This document shows positions 1 to 7,999 of a DNA stretch of 64,000 nucleotides, piece after piece. Origin of the DNA: Elusimicrobiota bacterium. GTDB lineage: Bacteria; Elusimicrobiota; Elusimicrobia; UBA1565; UBA9628. Numbering within the stretch: position 1 is the first letter of the stretch; each line of letters opens with the position of its first letter. Location: NCBI GenBank assembly GCA_003452935.1, contig DMMY01000027.1, forward strand, positions 1-64,000, read 5' to 3'. The notes under the pieces were generated by a model that saw only the letters and a list, made by a program, of their open reading frames with translations, made no database searches and was not told where the DNA came from. The position numbers and the translations under genes are program-made.

Positions 1-1984
1 CGTATCCTGGCTTGCCGGCATCGTGATTCGGCCCGGGCCCCTGGTGGAACCGCGGCTTGGGAGCGGGGTCGAACTTAGGATGGAAAGGAGCGTGCCTGGG
101 CGCGGCGGGCGCAGAGGCCGCGAGCCGGCCCATGTCGGCCATGGACAAGTCGAGTTCCCCCTTGCCCTCGTCGACCCGGTCGAGCCTCACCCGCACCCGG
201 CTGCCCAGAGCCGCGCTGGCGCCGCGAAGAAGTCCGCAGGCGCCGGTTTTTCCCAGGGTGACGAATATCCCGAATCCCGCGGTCCCCGACACCACGCCCT
301 CGAAGACCTGCCCTATCTTCTCCTTGAGAAGCTCAGCCCGAAGCAAGTCCACGCTGCGGCGCTCGGCTTCGGCGGCCAGGCGCTCCCTTTGCGAGCAGTG
401 TTCCGCCAGTTCCTTGAGCCCCCGGGCCAAGGACGGCTCGGGCCGGCCTTGCAGAAGGGCTTTGACCGCGCGGTGAGTCACGAGGTCCGGGTAGCGCCGG
501 ATGGGAGAGGTGAAGTGACAGTAAGCCGGGGAGGCCAGCCCGAAATGCCCGCCCGGAGCCTGAGAATAGCTCGCCTGCTTGAGGCTGCGCATCACGAGCA
601 TGTTGACCGTGTCCTCCAGGGGATGCCCCGCGGCCTTCTGGAGCACGATCTGCAGGGCCGTCGCTGGGGTCTTGGTCAGGGAGCCCGGGACGTAGACGCC
701 CAGCTTCTTGAGTTCGGCGCCCAGGACCGCGAGCTTGCGGGTCTCGGGGTCCGGATGGACGCGGCTCAGGAACGGCAGCCGGCGCGCCAGCAGGGCGCGC
801 GCCACCGTCTCGTTGGCCAGGAGCATGAATTCCTCGATGAGGCGGTGGCTGCCCAGGCGCGGGCGCTTGACCACTTCCCGCGGCCGGCCCGCGGCGTCGA
901 CGACGACCTTGAACTCGGGCACGGTCATGTCCAGCGCGCCCCGGCGCATGCGCCGGACCGTCAATAACCGGGAGAGCGTCCGCATGCGCAGGATGGACTC
1001 CCGGACCTGGGCGTCGACGTCCGCGACGCGCCCGCCGTTCATGGCCGACTCGACCTCCTCGTAGGTGAAGCGCCTGCGGCTGCGGATGACGCTCTCCTTG
1101 AGGAAGCTGTCGCGGACGTTGCCGCCGGCGTCGAGGTCCATGAAGCAGGACAAGGTCAGCCGGTCGACCCCCGGCATCAGGCTGCACAGCCCGTCCGAAA
1201 GGTTCGGCGCAAGCATGGGCACGACCCGGTCGGCCAGGTAGATCGAGGTCGCGCGCCCGGCCGCTTCCGCGTCGATGGCCGTCCCCGGGCGGACATAGTG
1301 GGCGACGTCGGCGATATGCACTCCCAGGCGCACCCGAAGCGGGCTGAGCACCTCCAGGGAGACGGCGTCGTCGAAATCCTTGGCGTCGGCCCCGTCGACG
1401 GTGAAGATCGGCCGGCCGCGCAGGTCCAGGCGCCCCGCGAGCATCTCGCCGGAGACCTCGTCCGGGAAAGCCCGGCTCTCGGCCAGGACCGCGTCGGGGA
1501 AGTTCTCGGGCAGGCCCCGCGCGCGCAGCACGACGCGCATGCGGACCCCCGGAGTCCCGGGCAGGCCCAGGGCTTCGCAGACCTCTCCGCCGGCCGGCGA
1601 GCTCAGCGTCGGCCACTCGGTGATCCTGACCACGACGGCTTCCCCCTCGCGCGGCGCGATCCCCGCGGAAAACGCCAGGACCCGGACCGCGTCGCGCTCG
1701 TCGCCCTCCTCGGGCACGGCCAGCCACCCCTCGCGCGCGCGGCGCAGAACGCCGGTCACGCCGGCGCGGGCGCGCTCCAGGACCCTCACGATCTCGCCTA
1801 CGGCGCGTCCTTTCTCGCCCGGGGTCAGACGGACCTGGACCCGGTCGCCGTCCATGGCCAGCCGCAGGGACGGACCGCGCAGCATGAGGTCCTCCCGGCC
1901 CGGCTTCTCGGAAAGCAGGAAAGCGAACCGCCCGTGATGCTGCACCTTGCCTTCGAGCAATCCGCCGTCGGTTTTTTCACCCAT
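1..1984 (-). CDS. rnr: Ribonuclease R (3'-5' exoribonuclease, RNB family), C-terminus cut by window edge
   Basis: Processive 3'-5' exoribonuclease of the RNase II/R family, acting in the cytoplasm on structured RNA. The visible 661 residues run from an N-terminal OB-like region through the RNB catalytic domain to a C-terminal S1 RNA-binding domain (about residues 570-640, with GxVxGxxxFGxFV-like spacing). The RNB signature DGADAKDFDDAVS at residues 197-209 carries the metal-binding aspartates. The tail after S1 is Pro/His-rich and runs off the window. The start is the ATG at 1984: no Shine-Dalgarno is present, but a CATAAT box ends 5 bases upstream, as in other genes here. The length up to the S1 domain is shorter than E. 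coli RNase R, so the N-terminal cold-shock region is reduced; RNase II is less likely because of the S1 plus basic tail arrangement. Confidence 0.9.
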   Translation of the reverse strand, partial: MGEKTDGGLLEGKVQHHGRFAFLLSEKPGREDLMLRGPSLRLAMDGDRVQVRLTPGEKGRAVGEIVRVLERARAGVTGVLRRAREGWLAVPEEGDERDAVRVLAFSAGIAPREGEAVVVRITEWPTLSSPAGGEVCEALGLPGTPGVRMRVVLRARGLPENFPDAVLAESRAFPDEVSGEMLAGRLDLRGRPIFTVDGADAKDFDDAVSLEVLSPLRVRLGVHIADVAHYVRPGTAIDAEAAGRATSIYLADRVVPMLAPNLSDGLCSLMPGVDRLTLSCFMDLDAGGNVRDSFLKESVIRSRRRFTYEEVESAMNGGRVADVDAQVRESILRMRTLSRLLTVRRMRRGALDMTVPEFKVVVDAAGRPREVVKRPRLGSHRLIEEFMLLANETVARALLARRLPFLSRVHPDPETRKLAVLGAELKKLGVYVPGSLTKTPATALQIVLQKAAGHPLEDTVNMLVMRSLKQASYSQAPGGHFGLASPAYCHFTSPIRRYPDLVTHRAVKALLQGRPEPSLARGLKELAEHCSQRERLAAEAERRSVDLLRAELLKEKIGQVFEGVVSGTAGFGIFVTLGKTGACGLLRGASAALGSRVRVRLDRVDEGKGELDLSMADMGRLAASAPAAPRHAPFHPKFDPAPKPRFHQGPGPNHDAGKPGY

Positions 1985-1989
1985 GGGAT

Positions 1990-1995
1990 ATTATG
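1990..1995 (-). promoter_or_regulatory. Putative -10 box (CATAAT) for rnr, leaderless arrangement
   Basis: CATAAT on the minus strand lies 5 bases before the rnr ATG, with no Shine-Dalgarno between. No clear -35 is seen. Confidence 0.4.
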
Positions 1996-2093
1996 GCATT
2001 TCGCGTCAGCGGATGCCGATTCCGATGGCACTGCCGTCTTTTCCGCCAAAAAACCCGTGCGATTGTCAAAAAAATGCTTATTTTAACAAGACA

Positions 2094-2122
2094 ACTTGAC
2101 AACACAATTCGTGTTATCAAGT
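2094..2122. promoter_or_regulatory. Palindromic operator candidate upstream of the ORF6N gene
   Basis: A 29-base imperfect palindrome: left arm ACTTGACAACAC (2094-2105), spacer AATTC, right arm GTGTTATCAAGT (2111-2122), with one mismatch over 12 pairs. It contains a TTGACA (2096-2101) and a TATCAA -10-like hexamer (2115-2120), and ends two bases before the first ATG of the downstream gene. A repressor bound here would block transcription, so autoregulation by the ORF6N protein is plausible. Confidence 0.55.
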
Positions 2123-2124
2123 GA

Positions 2125-2700
2125 ATGATCAATCCACACCAGCGCCAAAAGGAACAAAACGGCTACCGAAATCGTATATATGGCATGGGCACTCACATAA
2201 AGAACTTTGACGCAGGTCGACATATTCTGCTCGTCCGCGGATTACGCGTGATTCTCGGCGATGATCTCGCGCGCATATACGGAGTCCCGGCTCACCGGCT
2301 CAACCAATCGGTCAGGCGCAACCGCGAGCGTTTTCCGGATGACTTCATGTTCCAACTCACGCAACGCGAGTACAAAACCTTGACATCACGGAACGCAGAG
2401 CCGACGAGAGGACATGGAGGAAGACGAACCTTGCCGTATGTCTTCACCGAACATGGCGCCGTCATGCTCGCATCGGTTCTCAACAGCCATGTGGCCGTCG
2501 CCGCCAGCATCCAGATCGTCCGCGCTTTCAACCGTATACGTTTGATGGTTGCGGCGCACAGGGGGCTCGCGGCCAAACTGGCTGAGCTTGAACGAAAGTT
2601 TGAATCGCACGACATCCAAATCCACGAACTCTTCGAAACCATCCGCGGCTTTCTGGAGCCGCCGCCCGAGCCGCCGCGCCAGATCGGATTCAAACCCTGA
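2125..2700 (+). CDS. ORF6N-domain DNA-binding protein
   Basis: A 191-residue protein with an ORF6N domain, a KilA-N-related DNA-binding module common in phage and mobile-element regulators. Residues 25-115 carry the family pattern: VILGDDLARIYGV, then the NRERFPDDFMFQLT block, then LPYVFTEHGAVMLASVLNS. The C-terminal third (about 120-185) is helical, likely coiled-coil, and ends in a Pro-rich tail. The ATG at 2125 lacks a Shine-Dalgarno but sits 4 bases after a TATCAA box, matching the leaderless style of this window. Met21 at 2185 is the alternative start. GC is lower in the upstream region and first codons than in the neighbours, consistent with acquisition. No integrase or phage genes are adjacent. 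Confidence 0.85.
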   Translation: MINPHQRQKEQNGYRNRIYGMGTHIKNFDAGRHILLVRGLRVILGDDLARIYGVPAHRLNQSVRRNRERFPDDFMFQLTQREYKTLTSRNAEPTRGHGGRRTLPYVFTEHGAVMLASVLNSHVAVAASIQIVRAFNRIRLMVAAHRGLAAKLAELERKFESHDIQIHELFETIRGFLEPPPEPPRQIGFKP

Positions 2701-2756
2701 TAGCCGCGGAGGCAATCACAGACTACTTCAGCGTCCGTCGCCGCAGGGGCCGCGGC

Positions 2757-3773
2757 TCATATCCCGTCGAGGCTCACGTGCCGGGCCAAAGCCGGCCCGG
2801 CGGAGAGGAACTCCTCGGACCGGCGCCTGGCGGTCGCGAAATCATGCGCGCCATGGACCGCCTTGAAGAAGGTATGCCCGAAGTGGAAATTGCGGGCGAA
2901 GTACGGCGCTATGACCTTGAGCCGGACCAGGGCCCGGGCCGGCTCGAAATCCTCGGCGATATAGCCGCAGAGCCTGCGCCAGACCTCGGCGCGGTCCACG
3001 CGCAACCCGGGATCCCGCCAGCGCGCGAAAACCCAGGGACAGGCCGCGGCCATGCGCCCGACCATCACCCCGGAGGCCGGCGCCAGGTGCGCGGCGTTTG
3101 CGCGCAGGTCCTCCGGGCCGCGGATGTCGCCGCTGGCGATGACGGGCAGGCGCGCCTGCCGGGCCAGCTCGGCGTAGAGGGCGTGGCGGGCGCTGCGCTT
3201 GAACTTCTCCTCGAAAAAGCGCGGATGGATCGTCAAGGCGTCGACCCCCTCGTCGGCCAGCAGGCGCAGGCGCTCCTCCAGCCGGCTTTGCCAGCCCTCG
3301 CTCTGGCGGCCCAGCCGGATCTTCGCGAACAGGGGCCCGGGAAAGCAGCGCCGCATCACGCGCAGGATGGCCCGCAGGCGGGGCGCGTCCTCGAAGAGAT
3401 CCGAGCCGCAGCCCTGGCGGACCACGGTCGGCGCGGCGCAGGCGGCGTTGAGGTCGAGGCCGTCGGGCCGCAGCGGCAGGAGCCGGTCGATGATCTCCGG
3501 CAAACGGACCGTGTCCGTCGCCATCAGCTGATAGACGACTTTCCCCTCGCCGGGACGGCGCTTGAGACAGGGGGAGCGCTCCCGGTCCTCGCGCAGGATC
3601 ATCCGGGCCGAAAGCATCTCCGTAAAAAGCGCCCCGTAGCCGCCGAAATCCGAGAGCAGGCGGCGAAAGGCGCTGTGCGTGATCGCGGCCATCGGAGCGC
3701 AGAACAGCGGCGGGGCGAAAGCGACCCCGCGCAGGGTCAGCGGCGCAAGCCGCGGCGTTTGATCCATATCCAT
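2757..3773 (-). CDS. tRNA-dihydrouridine synthase (DusB-like, COG0042)
   Basis: FMN-dependent reductase that converts uridine to dihydrouridine in the tRNA D-loop or nearby positions. The 338-residue length fits a Dus TIM barrel plus helical C-terminal domain. Visible motifs are LFCAPMAAIT near the N-terminus (normally APMAGVT), LNAACAAPTVV around residue 110 containing the catalytic Cys, FAKIRLG (substrate/FMN region), ALTIHPRFFEEKFKRSA, and VIASGDIRGPEDL followed by GVMVGRMAAACPW. The usual NxGCP motif is altered: the Cys is kept but the following Pro is Ala. This suggests a divergent Dus rather than a dead one. It is divergently placed from ssb. The start has a TATAAG box 8 bases upstream and no Shine-Dalgarno. 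Confidence 0.88.
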   Translation of the reverse strand: MDMDQTPRLAPLTLRGVAFAPPLFCAPMAAITHSAFRRLLSDFGGYGALFTEMLSARMILREDRERSPCLKRRPGEGKVVYQLMATDTVRLPEIIDRLLPLRPDGLDLNAACAAPTVVRQGCGSDLFEDAPRLRAILRVMRRCFPGPLFAKIRLGRQSEGWQSRLEERLRLLADEGVDALTIHPRFFEEKFKRSARHALYAELARQARLPVIASGDIRGPEDLRANAAHLAPASGVMVGRMAAACPWVFARWRDPGLRVDRAEVWRRLCGYIAEDFEPARALVRLKVIAPYFARNFHFGHTFFKAVHGAHDFATARRRSEEFLSAGPALARHVSLDGI

Positions 3774-3781
3774 GAGCGTTG

Positions 3782-3787
3782 CTTATA
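3782..3787 (-). promoter_or_regulatory. Putative -10 box (TATAAG) for the Dus gene, leaderless arrangement
   Basis: TATAAG on the minus strand lies 8 bases before the ATG at 3773. No Shine-Dalgarno separates them. Confidence 0.35.
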
Positions 3788-3828
3788 TGATTTTAACTTA
3801 ATGAGCCGGCTCAGCGGCGCCAAACCGG

Positions 3829-3858
3829 TTGCATGGGAATGGGGATTGAATATATACT
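3829..3858 (+). promoter_or_regulatory. Putative sigma-70-like promoter for ssb
   Basis: TTGCAT (3829-3834), an 18-base spacer, and TATACT (3853-3858), about 56 bases before the ssb start, leaving room for the normal 5' leader with its Shine-Dalgarno. Confidence 0.45.
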
Positions 3859-3914
3859 CAAAGGACAGCCCGAACGCTTTTCAGCGGACCGCACCGCCGG
3901 GCATCGGAGGCGCC

Positions 3915-4352
3915 ATGGGAAACCTGAACAAAGTCATGCTCATCGGCCGGCTCACCAGAGACCCGGAGATCAAGACCTTCAGCAACGGCGGCAAGGTGGC
4001 CAACATCGGCTTCGCCGTCAACAACCGCCGCAAGAACCAGCAGTCCGGCCAATGGGAGGATGTCCCGGTCTGGGTGGACCTAAAGGCGTTCAACAGAGAA
4101 ACCGGCAGAAAACTGGCCGATCTGGTCGAACAGTACCTGCGCAAGGGCCAGCAGACTTACATCGAGGGCCACCTGGTCCTGGAGGAGTGGGAAGGCAAGA
4201 CCGACGGCAAGAAGCAGTCCAAGCTGGTCGTATACGTCGACGATTTCCAGTTCCTGGAGAAGCGCGAAGGCGACGGCAAGGGACCGGCCGCCCAGCGCTC
4301 CCCGGCCAAGGCCGCCGAGTCCGACCCCGGCATCGAGGAAGTCCCTTTCTGA
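3915..4352 (+). CDS. ssb: Single-stranded DNA-binding protein
   Basis: Binds ssDNA during replication, repair and recombination. The 145 residues begin MGNLNKVMLIGRLTRDPE, the standard bacterial SSB start, followed by the OB fold (VWVDLKAFNRETGRKLADLV) to about residue 112. A short charged linker follows, then a C-terminal tip EEVPF equivalent to the DDIPF tail that recruits SSB partner proteins. GGAGG at 3906-3910 sits 4 bases before the ATG. The open frame extends upstream across the antisense of the neighbouring gene, but nothing there resembles SSB. The GreA/GreB-like gene starts 27 bases downstream and is probably co-transcribed. Confidence 0.96.
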   Translation: MGNLNKVMLIGRLTRDPEIKTFSNGGKVANIGFAVNNRRKNQQSGQWEDVPVWVDLKAFNRETGRKLADLVEQYLRKGQQTYIEGHLVLEEWEGKTDGKKQSKLVVYVDDFQFLEKREGDGKGPAAQRSPAKAAESDPGIEEVPF

Positions 4353-4379
4353 GCGTTGCTCACGGCCTCCCTTGAACCC

Positions 4380-4847
4380 ATGAGCCGTGCCTTCATCAAG
4401 GAAGACGCGGGCGATCCCGACGAATTGCCGGAGCGCCACCAGAGCGCCGCTCCCAACTACGTGACGCGCCAGGGGCTTTCGGCCCTGCGGCGCCGGGTCG
4501 ACGACTTGCGCGAGCGGCTCGGGCCGTTGCCCGGGGACGGACGCGAGACGCGGGAACTGAGGAGGGACCTGCGCTATTTCGAGGGCCGGCTGGCGAGCGC
4601 CATCGTAGTGAAGCATGAGACGGGCTCGGCGCAGGAAGCGCGTTTCGGCGCGATCGTGGAATTGCGCCGCGAAGACGGAAGCGCTCTGCGCGTCGCCATC
4701 GTGGGCCAGGACGAAGCCGAGGCCTCGGATGGGAAGGTGGCCTGGGACTCGGTCCTGGCCCTGGCGCTCATGGGCGCCAGGAAAGGAGACCGGATCGAGA
4801 CGGAGGACACCGGCGCGCTGATCGTGACGGACATCCATTACCCTTAG
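4380..4847 (+). CDS. GreA/GreB-family transcription elongation factor-like protein
   Basis: A 155-residue protein starting MSRAFIKEDAG, typical of the GreB-like group. Residues 15-85 form a charged helical hairpin (YVTRQGLSALRRRVDDL and following), and residues 90-155 an FKBP-like C-terminal domain with FGAIVELRREDG, IVGQDEAEASDGKVAWDSVLALALMGARKGD. Family members bind the RNA polymerase secondary channel and stimulate transcript cleavage or modulate initiation. The N-terminal coiled coil is short, so it may be a Rnk-like or accessory member rather than the housekeeping GreA. A TTG eight codons upstream is open but lacks family similarity, so the ATG is preferred. No strong Shine-Dalgarno is visible; coupling to ssb is likely. 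Confidence 0.82.
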   Translation: MSRAFIKEDAGDPDELPERHQSAAPNYVTRQGLSALRRRVDDLRERLGPLPGDGRETRELRRDLRYFEGRLASAIVVKHETGSAQEARFGAIVELRREDGSALRVAIVGQDEAEASDGKVAWDSVLALALMGARKGDRIETEDTGALIVTDIHYP

Positions 4848-4876
4848 AAAGGTTTATCGCGAGCCGCGCCCCCGCC

Positions 4877-7800
4877 TCACGCCGCCGGAAGCTCCCCCAA
4901 TTCCTTGAGCGCCTGCTTGAGATCAGCCGCGTGGCGGGTGCTTTCCAGCCGCGACAGCAGGCTGTAGACACAGGGCACCACCAGCAGGGTCAGCAGCGTC
5001 GAAAACAGCACGCCGCCGATGACCACCAGGGCCATGGGGATGCGCGTCTCGGCCCCGGGCCCCAGGCCCAGGGCCGGCGGGATGGCGGCGGCGATCGTGG
5101 CCAACGAAGTCATCAGGATCGGCCGCAAGCGTATCGGGCAGGCCTCCAGCAAGGCCTCGGTGACGTCCATCCCTTTGAGGCGGCGCCTGTTGTTGGTGAA
5201 ATCCACCAACAGGATAGAGTTCTTCTTGACGATTCCCATCAGCAGTATCAGCCCGATCATGCTGTAGATGTTGAGCGACTGCCGCCCGACCAGCAGGGCT
5301 ATGAAGGCGCCCGTGATGCTGAAAGGAAGCGCCATGAGCACCGTCACGGGGTGGATGAAGCTGTTGAACTGGGAGGCGAGCACCATATACGCCACGAAAA
5401 CGCCGAACACGAGCGCGGCGAGCAGGCTGCCGGCGGATTCCTGGAAGGTCTGCGAACTGCCGGAAAGCACGATGCGGTAGCCTTCCGGCAGGAGCTCCTT
5501 CGCCGCCCGGCGCACCTCGTCGAGGGCCTCGGCCTGCGAGGAGCCCGGCGCCGGATTGGCGAAGAGGCCGATGGCGCGCTCCCGGTTGCGCCGCGAGATG
5601 GACAGCAGCGTGGGCTTCTCGACGATCTTCATGACCTCGGAGAGGCGCACGAGCTCGCCGCGGTTGTTGCGCACCCAGATATTCCCGATGTCACGGGGGG
5701 TCTGGCGGTCCTTGTCCACCAGGCGCAGGCGGATATCGTAACGTTTGCCGTTCTTGGTGAACTTGCCCACGCGCACCCCGCCTATCATGGCGTTGACGGC
5801 GTCGCCTATGGAAGCGATGTTGACCCCGCGCGCCGCCGCCCTTTCCCTGTCCGGCAGCACCTGGACCTCAGGCATGCCGGCCTGGTAATCGGTATCCACG
5901 TCCACCATCTTGCCCGAGTCGCTCATGCGCTTCATCAGGGCCTGGGCGAGTTCGCTGAGCTTGCCCCAGTCCGGGCCGCGCAGGCTCAGTTCCACGGGAT
6001 AGCCGCGCTTGGCGGTGAAGCCGGACTGCGAAGGATCCTGTATGGAAACGCGCTCCAAGCCTGCGATGGACTTGATGGATTTGCGGGCGTAGTTCATGAA
6101 TTCCTGCTGGGTCGGCTTGCGGCCTCCGCGCTTCAACGGCGCCCTCTGCTCCTTGGGCTTCATGGTCAGAAAGAGCATGCCGCTGTTGACGCCTCCGCCG
6201 CCGACCGCGCCGAAATACCGGACGACGTTGGGTTGGCGCATGGCCCAATCCTCAACCTTCGCGATGACGCCCGAGGTGTATTCGAAGGAGGAGCCTATCG
6301 GCGTCTGCAGGCGGACCATGAACTGGCTCTGGTCCTGCGACGGGGTGAACTCCCTGGGCAGCTTGAGGGCGATGAGCAGGGAGAGCGCGAAGACCAGGCT
6401 GGCCGCGCCCAAGGTTTTCCAGCGGTGGCGCAGCACCCTCGCCAGAACGCGCTTGTAGAACCCGGCCACGCGGAAGAACGCATGATCCATCCAATGGCCC
6501 ACGGCCGTGCTGCGCCCTGAATCCACGAACTGGGAGCAGCGCATCGGGGCCAGCGTCAGGGCCTCGAGCAGGGAGAGGACCACGGCGGCCGTCATGGTCA
6601 CGCCGAACTGGAAGAAGAACTTGCCGACGATGCCCTTCATGAAAATGACCGGCACGAAGATGGCGAGTATGGCCACGGAAGAGGCGATGGCCGGGAAGGT
6701 GATCTCCCGGGCGCCCACCAGAGCGGACTTGACCCGGCCCATCCCTTGCTCGTTATGGCGCACGATATTCTCGAGCACCATGATGGCGTCGTCGACCACT
6801 ATGCCGATGGCCAGCGAAAGCCCCAGCAGGGTGAAGGTGTTGAGGGTAAATCCCATGAAATAAAGGACGAGGAACGCGCCGATGATGGACGTGGGGATGG
6901 CCAGCAGGACGTTGATCGTCGAGGACCAAGAACCCAGGAAGAGCCAGCAGACCACGCCGGTCAGCAGGGCGGAAAGCACGAGGGTGAAGTTCAGCTCATG
7001 GGTGGACTCCTCGATGAACCTGGTAGTGTCGTTGACGACCTGCAGCTGCATGTCCCGGGGCAGGGTTTTCTGCAGCTCGGCCACCCGGACGCGGACCGCC
7101 CGGGCCACGGCGACGGCGTTGGAGCCGCGCTGCTTCATGATGCCCAGGCCCACCGATATCTTGCCGTTGCTGTGCGCGATGCGCCGGATGTCGTTCAATC
7201 CGTCCTCGACCTCCGCCACGTCCTTGATGCGGAAAGTCCGCCAGATCGGGGCCCCGCCCCGGCCCGTGATGACGAGGTTGGCGAAGGCTTCCGGGCTGAC
7301 CGCCTCGCCCATGACGCGCACGTTCAATTCCCGCCGGCCGGAGCTGATGTAGCCCGCGGGCATCTCCGCGTGCTGGTTCCGCACCGTGTTCATCACGTCT
7401 TCCACGGCAAGCTGTTTGGCGTTGAGCTTGTCTATGTCGATCCATATGCGCAGGTTAGGGTCCACGAAGCCGCCCATGTCCACGTCGCCCACGCCCGCCA
7501 GGGTGGTGAACTTGTCCTTCAGATAGTCGTGGGTGAAGGACATCAGGTCCTTGAGCGGCCTCTCGCCCGAAAGCGCCACGCGCACGATGGGCTGGTCCTC
7601 CGGATTGGACTTGGTGATCGTCACCGGGTCCATGTCCCGCGGCAGGTTCCTCTGCGCTTGGGATATCTTGGACTGGACTTCCTGCATGGCCACGTCGATG
7701 TTGCGGTTCAGGTCGAACTCTATGGTGACGTTGCACTGCCCGCGCTTGGAGGAGGAGGACACGTCCTTGATGCCCTGGATGCTCATCACCGCGCCTTCGA

Positions 7801-7999
7801 TGACGTCGGCCACCTGGGTTTCCATGACCTCGGGCGCCGCGCCCTCGAGCGTGGCGGAAACGGCGACCACCGGGTAGTCCACGTCCGGCATCTGGCTGAT
7901 GCCCATGCTGGAAAAGCCGATCCAGCCGAAGACGATAAGGCCGATCATCAGCATCCACGCGAAGACCGGATTCTTGATGGAAAGATCGGAGAGCGTCAT
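4877..7999 (-). CDS. RND-family efflux transporter permease (AcrB/HAE1-like)
   Basis: Inner-membrane proton-driven pump subunit of 1040 residues, the normal size for AcrB/MexB/HAE1 transporters. The N-terminus SIKNPVFAWMLMIGLIVFGW is the classical TM1. Two large periplasmic loops follow TM1 and TM7. TM4 contains LAIGIVVDDAIMVLENI, with the two adjacent Asp residues used for proton relay, and NTFTLLGLSLAIG precedes it. The second half repeats the fold (LASQFNSFIHPVTVLMALPF, GIVKKNSILLVDF). The absence of the charged TM metal-relay pattern argues for an organic substrate rather than heavy metals. The start overlaps the upstream TolC-like gene by 4 bases (ATGA), so the two are coupled. No periplasmic adaptor gene lies in the series. 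Confidence 0.93.
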   Translation of the reverse strand: MTLSDLSIKNPVFAWMLMIGLIVFGWIGFSSMGISQMPDVDYPVVAVSATLEGAAPEVMETQVADVIEGAVMSIQGIKDVSSSSKRGQCNVTIEFDLNRNIDVAMQEVQSKISQAQRNLPRDMDPVTITKSNPEDQPIVRVALSGERPLKDLMSFTHDYLKDKFTTLAGVGDVDMGGFVDPNLRIWIDIDKLNAKQLAVEDVMNTVRNQHAEMPAGYISSGRRELNVRVMGEAVSPEAFANLVITGRGGAPIWRTFRIKDVAEVEDGLNDIRRIAHSNGKISVGLGIMKQRGSNAVAVARAVRVRVAELQKTLPRDMQLQVVNDTTRFIEESTHELNFTLVLSALLTGVVCWLFLGSWSSTINVLLAIPTSIIGAFLVLYFMGFTLNTFTLLGLSLAIGIVVDDAIMVLENIVRHNEQGMGRVKSALVGAREITFPAIASSVAILAIFVPVIFMKGIVGKFFFQFGVTMTAAVVLSLLEALTLAPMRCSQFVDSGRSTAVGHWMDHAFFRVAGFYKRVLARVLRHRWKTLGAASLVFALSLLIALKLPREFTPSQDQSQFMVRLQTPIGSSFEYTSGVIAKVEDWAMRQPNVVRYFGAVGGGGVNSGMLFLTMKPKEQRAPLKRGGRKPTQQEFMNYARKSIKSIAGLERVSIQDPSQSGFTAKRGYPVELSLRGPDWGKLSELAQALMKRMSDSGKMVDVDTDYQAGMPEVQVLPDRERAAARGVNIASIGDAVNAMIGGVRVGKFTKNGKRYDIRLRLVDKDRQTPRDIGNIWVRNNRGELVRLSEVMKIVEKPTLLSISRRNRERAIGLFANPAPGSSQAEALDEVRRAAKELLPEGYRIVLSGSSQTFQESAGSLLAALVFGVFVAYMVLASQFNSFIHPVTVLMALPFSITGAFIALLVGRQSLNIYSMIGLILLMGIVKKNSILLVDFTNNRRRLKGMDVTEALLEACPIRLRPILMTSLATIAAAIPPALGLGPGAETRIPMALVVIGGVLFSTLLTLLVVPCVYSLLSRLESTRHAADLKQALKELGELPAA

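Noticed and set aside
333..1727. Long minus-strand frame of over 460 codons inside the ribonuclease R region.
   Set aside because: It is in another frame of the same strand as a clearly recognisable RNase R and has Arg/Gly/Pro-biased composition typical of high-GC shadow frames.
2094..2700. Prophage or integrated element suggested by the ORF6N gene.
   Set aside because: No integrase, attachment repeats, phage structural genes or tRNA target are present around it.
2778..3914. Upstream extension of the ssb reading frame, giving a 524-residue protein.
   Set aside because: The extension is antisense to the Dus gene and shows no protein-like composition; SSB similarity starts exactly at the ATG with a Shine-Dalgarno at 3915.
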